Below are positions 63,238 through 64,000 of a stretch of 64,000 nucleotides of DNA, piece after piece. Where the stretch lies: assembly GCF_010015615.1 (NCBI RefSeq), contig NW_024468936.1:2480001-2544000 (forward strand), written 5' to 3'. This stretch comes from Cucurbitaria berberidis CBS 394.84 (Eukaryota; Ascomycota; Dothideomycetes; Pleosporales; Cucurbitariaceae). The notes beneath the pieces are model-generated. The model made no database searches. It saw only the letters and a program-made list of their open reading frames with translations, and was not told where the DNA came from. The translations under genes were made by a program, and so were the position numbers. Position 1 is the stretch's first letter, and every line of letters starts with the position of its first letter.

Positions 63238-64000
63238 ATGTCTTTGTGCAAACTCTGTAACAGTCTATCTATAGCGAGATTGTACCCACCAAACGTCTAT
63301 CCTCATGCCGAAAACCTAGCTGCACTAGAGGCTTCCGCAAACGACTGTCGACTTTGCAAAATGATACACTGGTGTATAGAGCGGGGCGGTGAGCGCGAAC
63401 ACCACCCCCAATTGAACTTCGAAGGCGCCTCCGACGAGCCGCCATCTTATGGTGAGCACGAGGCGCGCGACAAGTGCGCTGTTAAGCTACAGATTATCCC
63501 AGGTCATTGGAATGCAATAAAACCTCAAAAGGGCTTCACGCATGTGGGCATCTGGCTCATATCAAAGTGGATGACGGCTGATTTGACCCTGTCTGTGGAA
63601 GAAGGTACCATGAACCTCCCCCCCCACCCATCGATGTGGAAGCAATTACTCACCAAGGATCTAGGCGATGAACTGGGAATGAAGACCGCTATAGCCGGCG
63701 AGCAGAACTCCTTCATATCTGGCCGTGTGTTGGTGAACGAGACTCCTCCACAGGCCCACTTCGACGTCGCCAAACGCTGGCTCGACCATTGCGAAGCCAA
63801 TCACAGCGAATGCGCCGGTCATAATTCCAGGTTGGCAGAGCTACCATCGAGAGTGATATGTGTGGCTGAAGAAGGCCAGGATCCCCACTTGGTGAGTGGG
63901 AATGGTGAACGCGCGCGCTACGCTACCCTCAGTCATTGTTGGGGTCGGTCCACAGCAACAATCACGACAACGGAAAGCCTGCGAAAACGACAGGATAGCA
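63238..64000 (+). CDS. HET-domain protein, N-terminal part (cut by window edge)
   Basis: Second heterokaryon-incompatibility-type gene, open without intron from MSLCKLCNSL to the right edge (254 codons). The N-terminal leader has CKLC and CRLCKMIHWC, the paired-Cys pattern seen before HET domains. SGRVLVNETPPQAHFDVAKR then WLDHCEANHSEC is the usual link segment, and ARYATLSHCWG starts the HET core at about residue 225. The rest of the domain and any tail are outside the window. Not closely related in the leader region to the HET protein at 9617. Confidence 0.88.
   Translation, partial: MSLCKLCNSLSIARLYPPNVYPHAENLAALEASANDCRLCKMIHWCIERGGEREHHPQLNFEGASDEPPSYGEHEARDKCAVKLQIIPGHWNAIKPQKGFTHVGIWLISKWMTADLTLSVEEGTMNLPPHPSMWKQLLTKDLGDELGMKTAIAGEQNSFISGRVLVNETPPQAHFDVAKRWLDHCEANHSECAGHNSRLAELPSRVICVAEEGQDPHLVSGNGERARYATLSHCWGRSTATITTTESLRKRQDS

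Overview
The window is nuclear DNA of a filamentous ascomycete. Nearly every gene carries 45-65 bp GT-AG introns with CTAAC/CTGAC-like branch sites. The gene set is typically fungal: HET-domain proteins, a Zn2Cys6 regulator, a fungal rhodopsin-domain membrane protein, an Egh16-type secreted protein, Pom34, Ste23 and Vma1. AT-rich repeat copies show C-to-T/G-to-A drift like repeat-induced point mutation (RIP). The protein set looks most like Dothideomycetes (Pleosporales), but this is an impression without a database search. A run of 458 N marks a scaffold gap.

Layout. 1-6.1 kb: accessory oxidative genes (Baeyer-Villiger-type monooxygenase cut by the left edge, Dal5-like permease, FMN-dependent NtaA-like monooxygenase, acetolactate-decarboxylase-like protein). 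6.7-12 kb: a complex I zinc subunit, an APH-fold kinase and a HET protein that face away from each other. 12.4-24.9 kb: compact housekeeping and unknown genes (actin/Hsp70-like membrane protein, YjbQ-family protein, Gly/Tyr-rich protein, mitochondrial membrane protein, HxD-motif protein, Ste23, EthD-domain protein, Mpp6). 24.9-28 kb: gene-poor. 28-32.2 kb: rhodopsin-domain protein, a repeat island with a small TIR element (MITE-like) and a divergent protein kinase. 33-43 kb: conserved core (Vma1, Vps1, CoA-transferase/racemase, mitoribosomal bL27, NAAA/acid-ceramidase-like hydrolase). 43-52.3 kb: Zn2Cys6 factor, second fungal regulator, membrane-anchored AMP-binding-like protein, Pom34, small membrane protein. 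53.7-61 kb: Egh16-like secreted protein, a gapped AT-rich fold-back element, an NCS1 permease and a Trp/Gly/Pro-rich GPI-type protein. 61.2-64 kb: AP-1 mu subunit and the start of a second HET gene.

Genes mostly alternate strand, giving convergent pairs 90-500 bp apart and divergent pairs sharing 270-560 bp promoters. I rebuilt exon structures by hand. In each multi-exon model the exon lengths sum to a multiple of three and the splice joins restore family motifs. Transcription starts, polyA sites and N-termini remain inferred. I recognised no tRNA, rRNA or CRISPR array.
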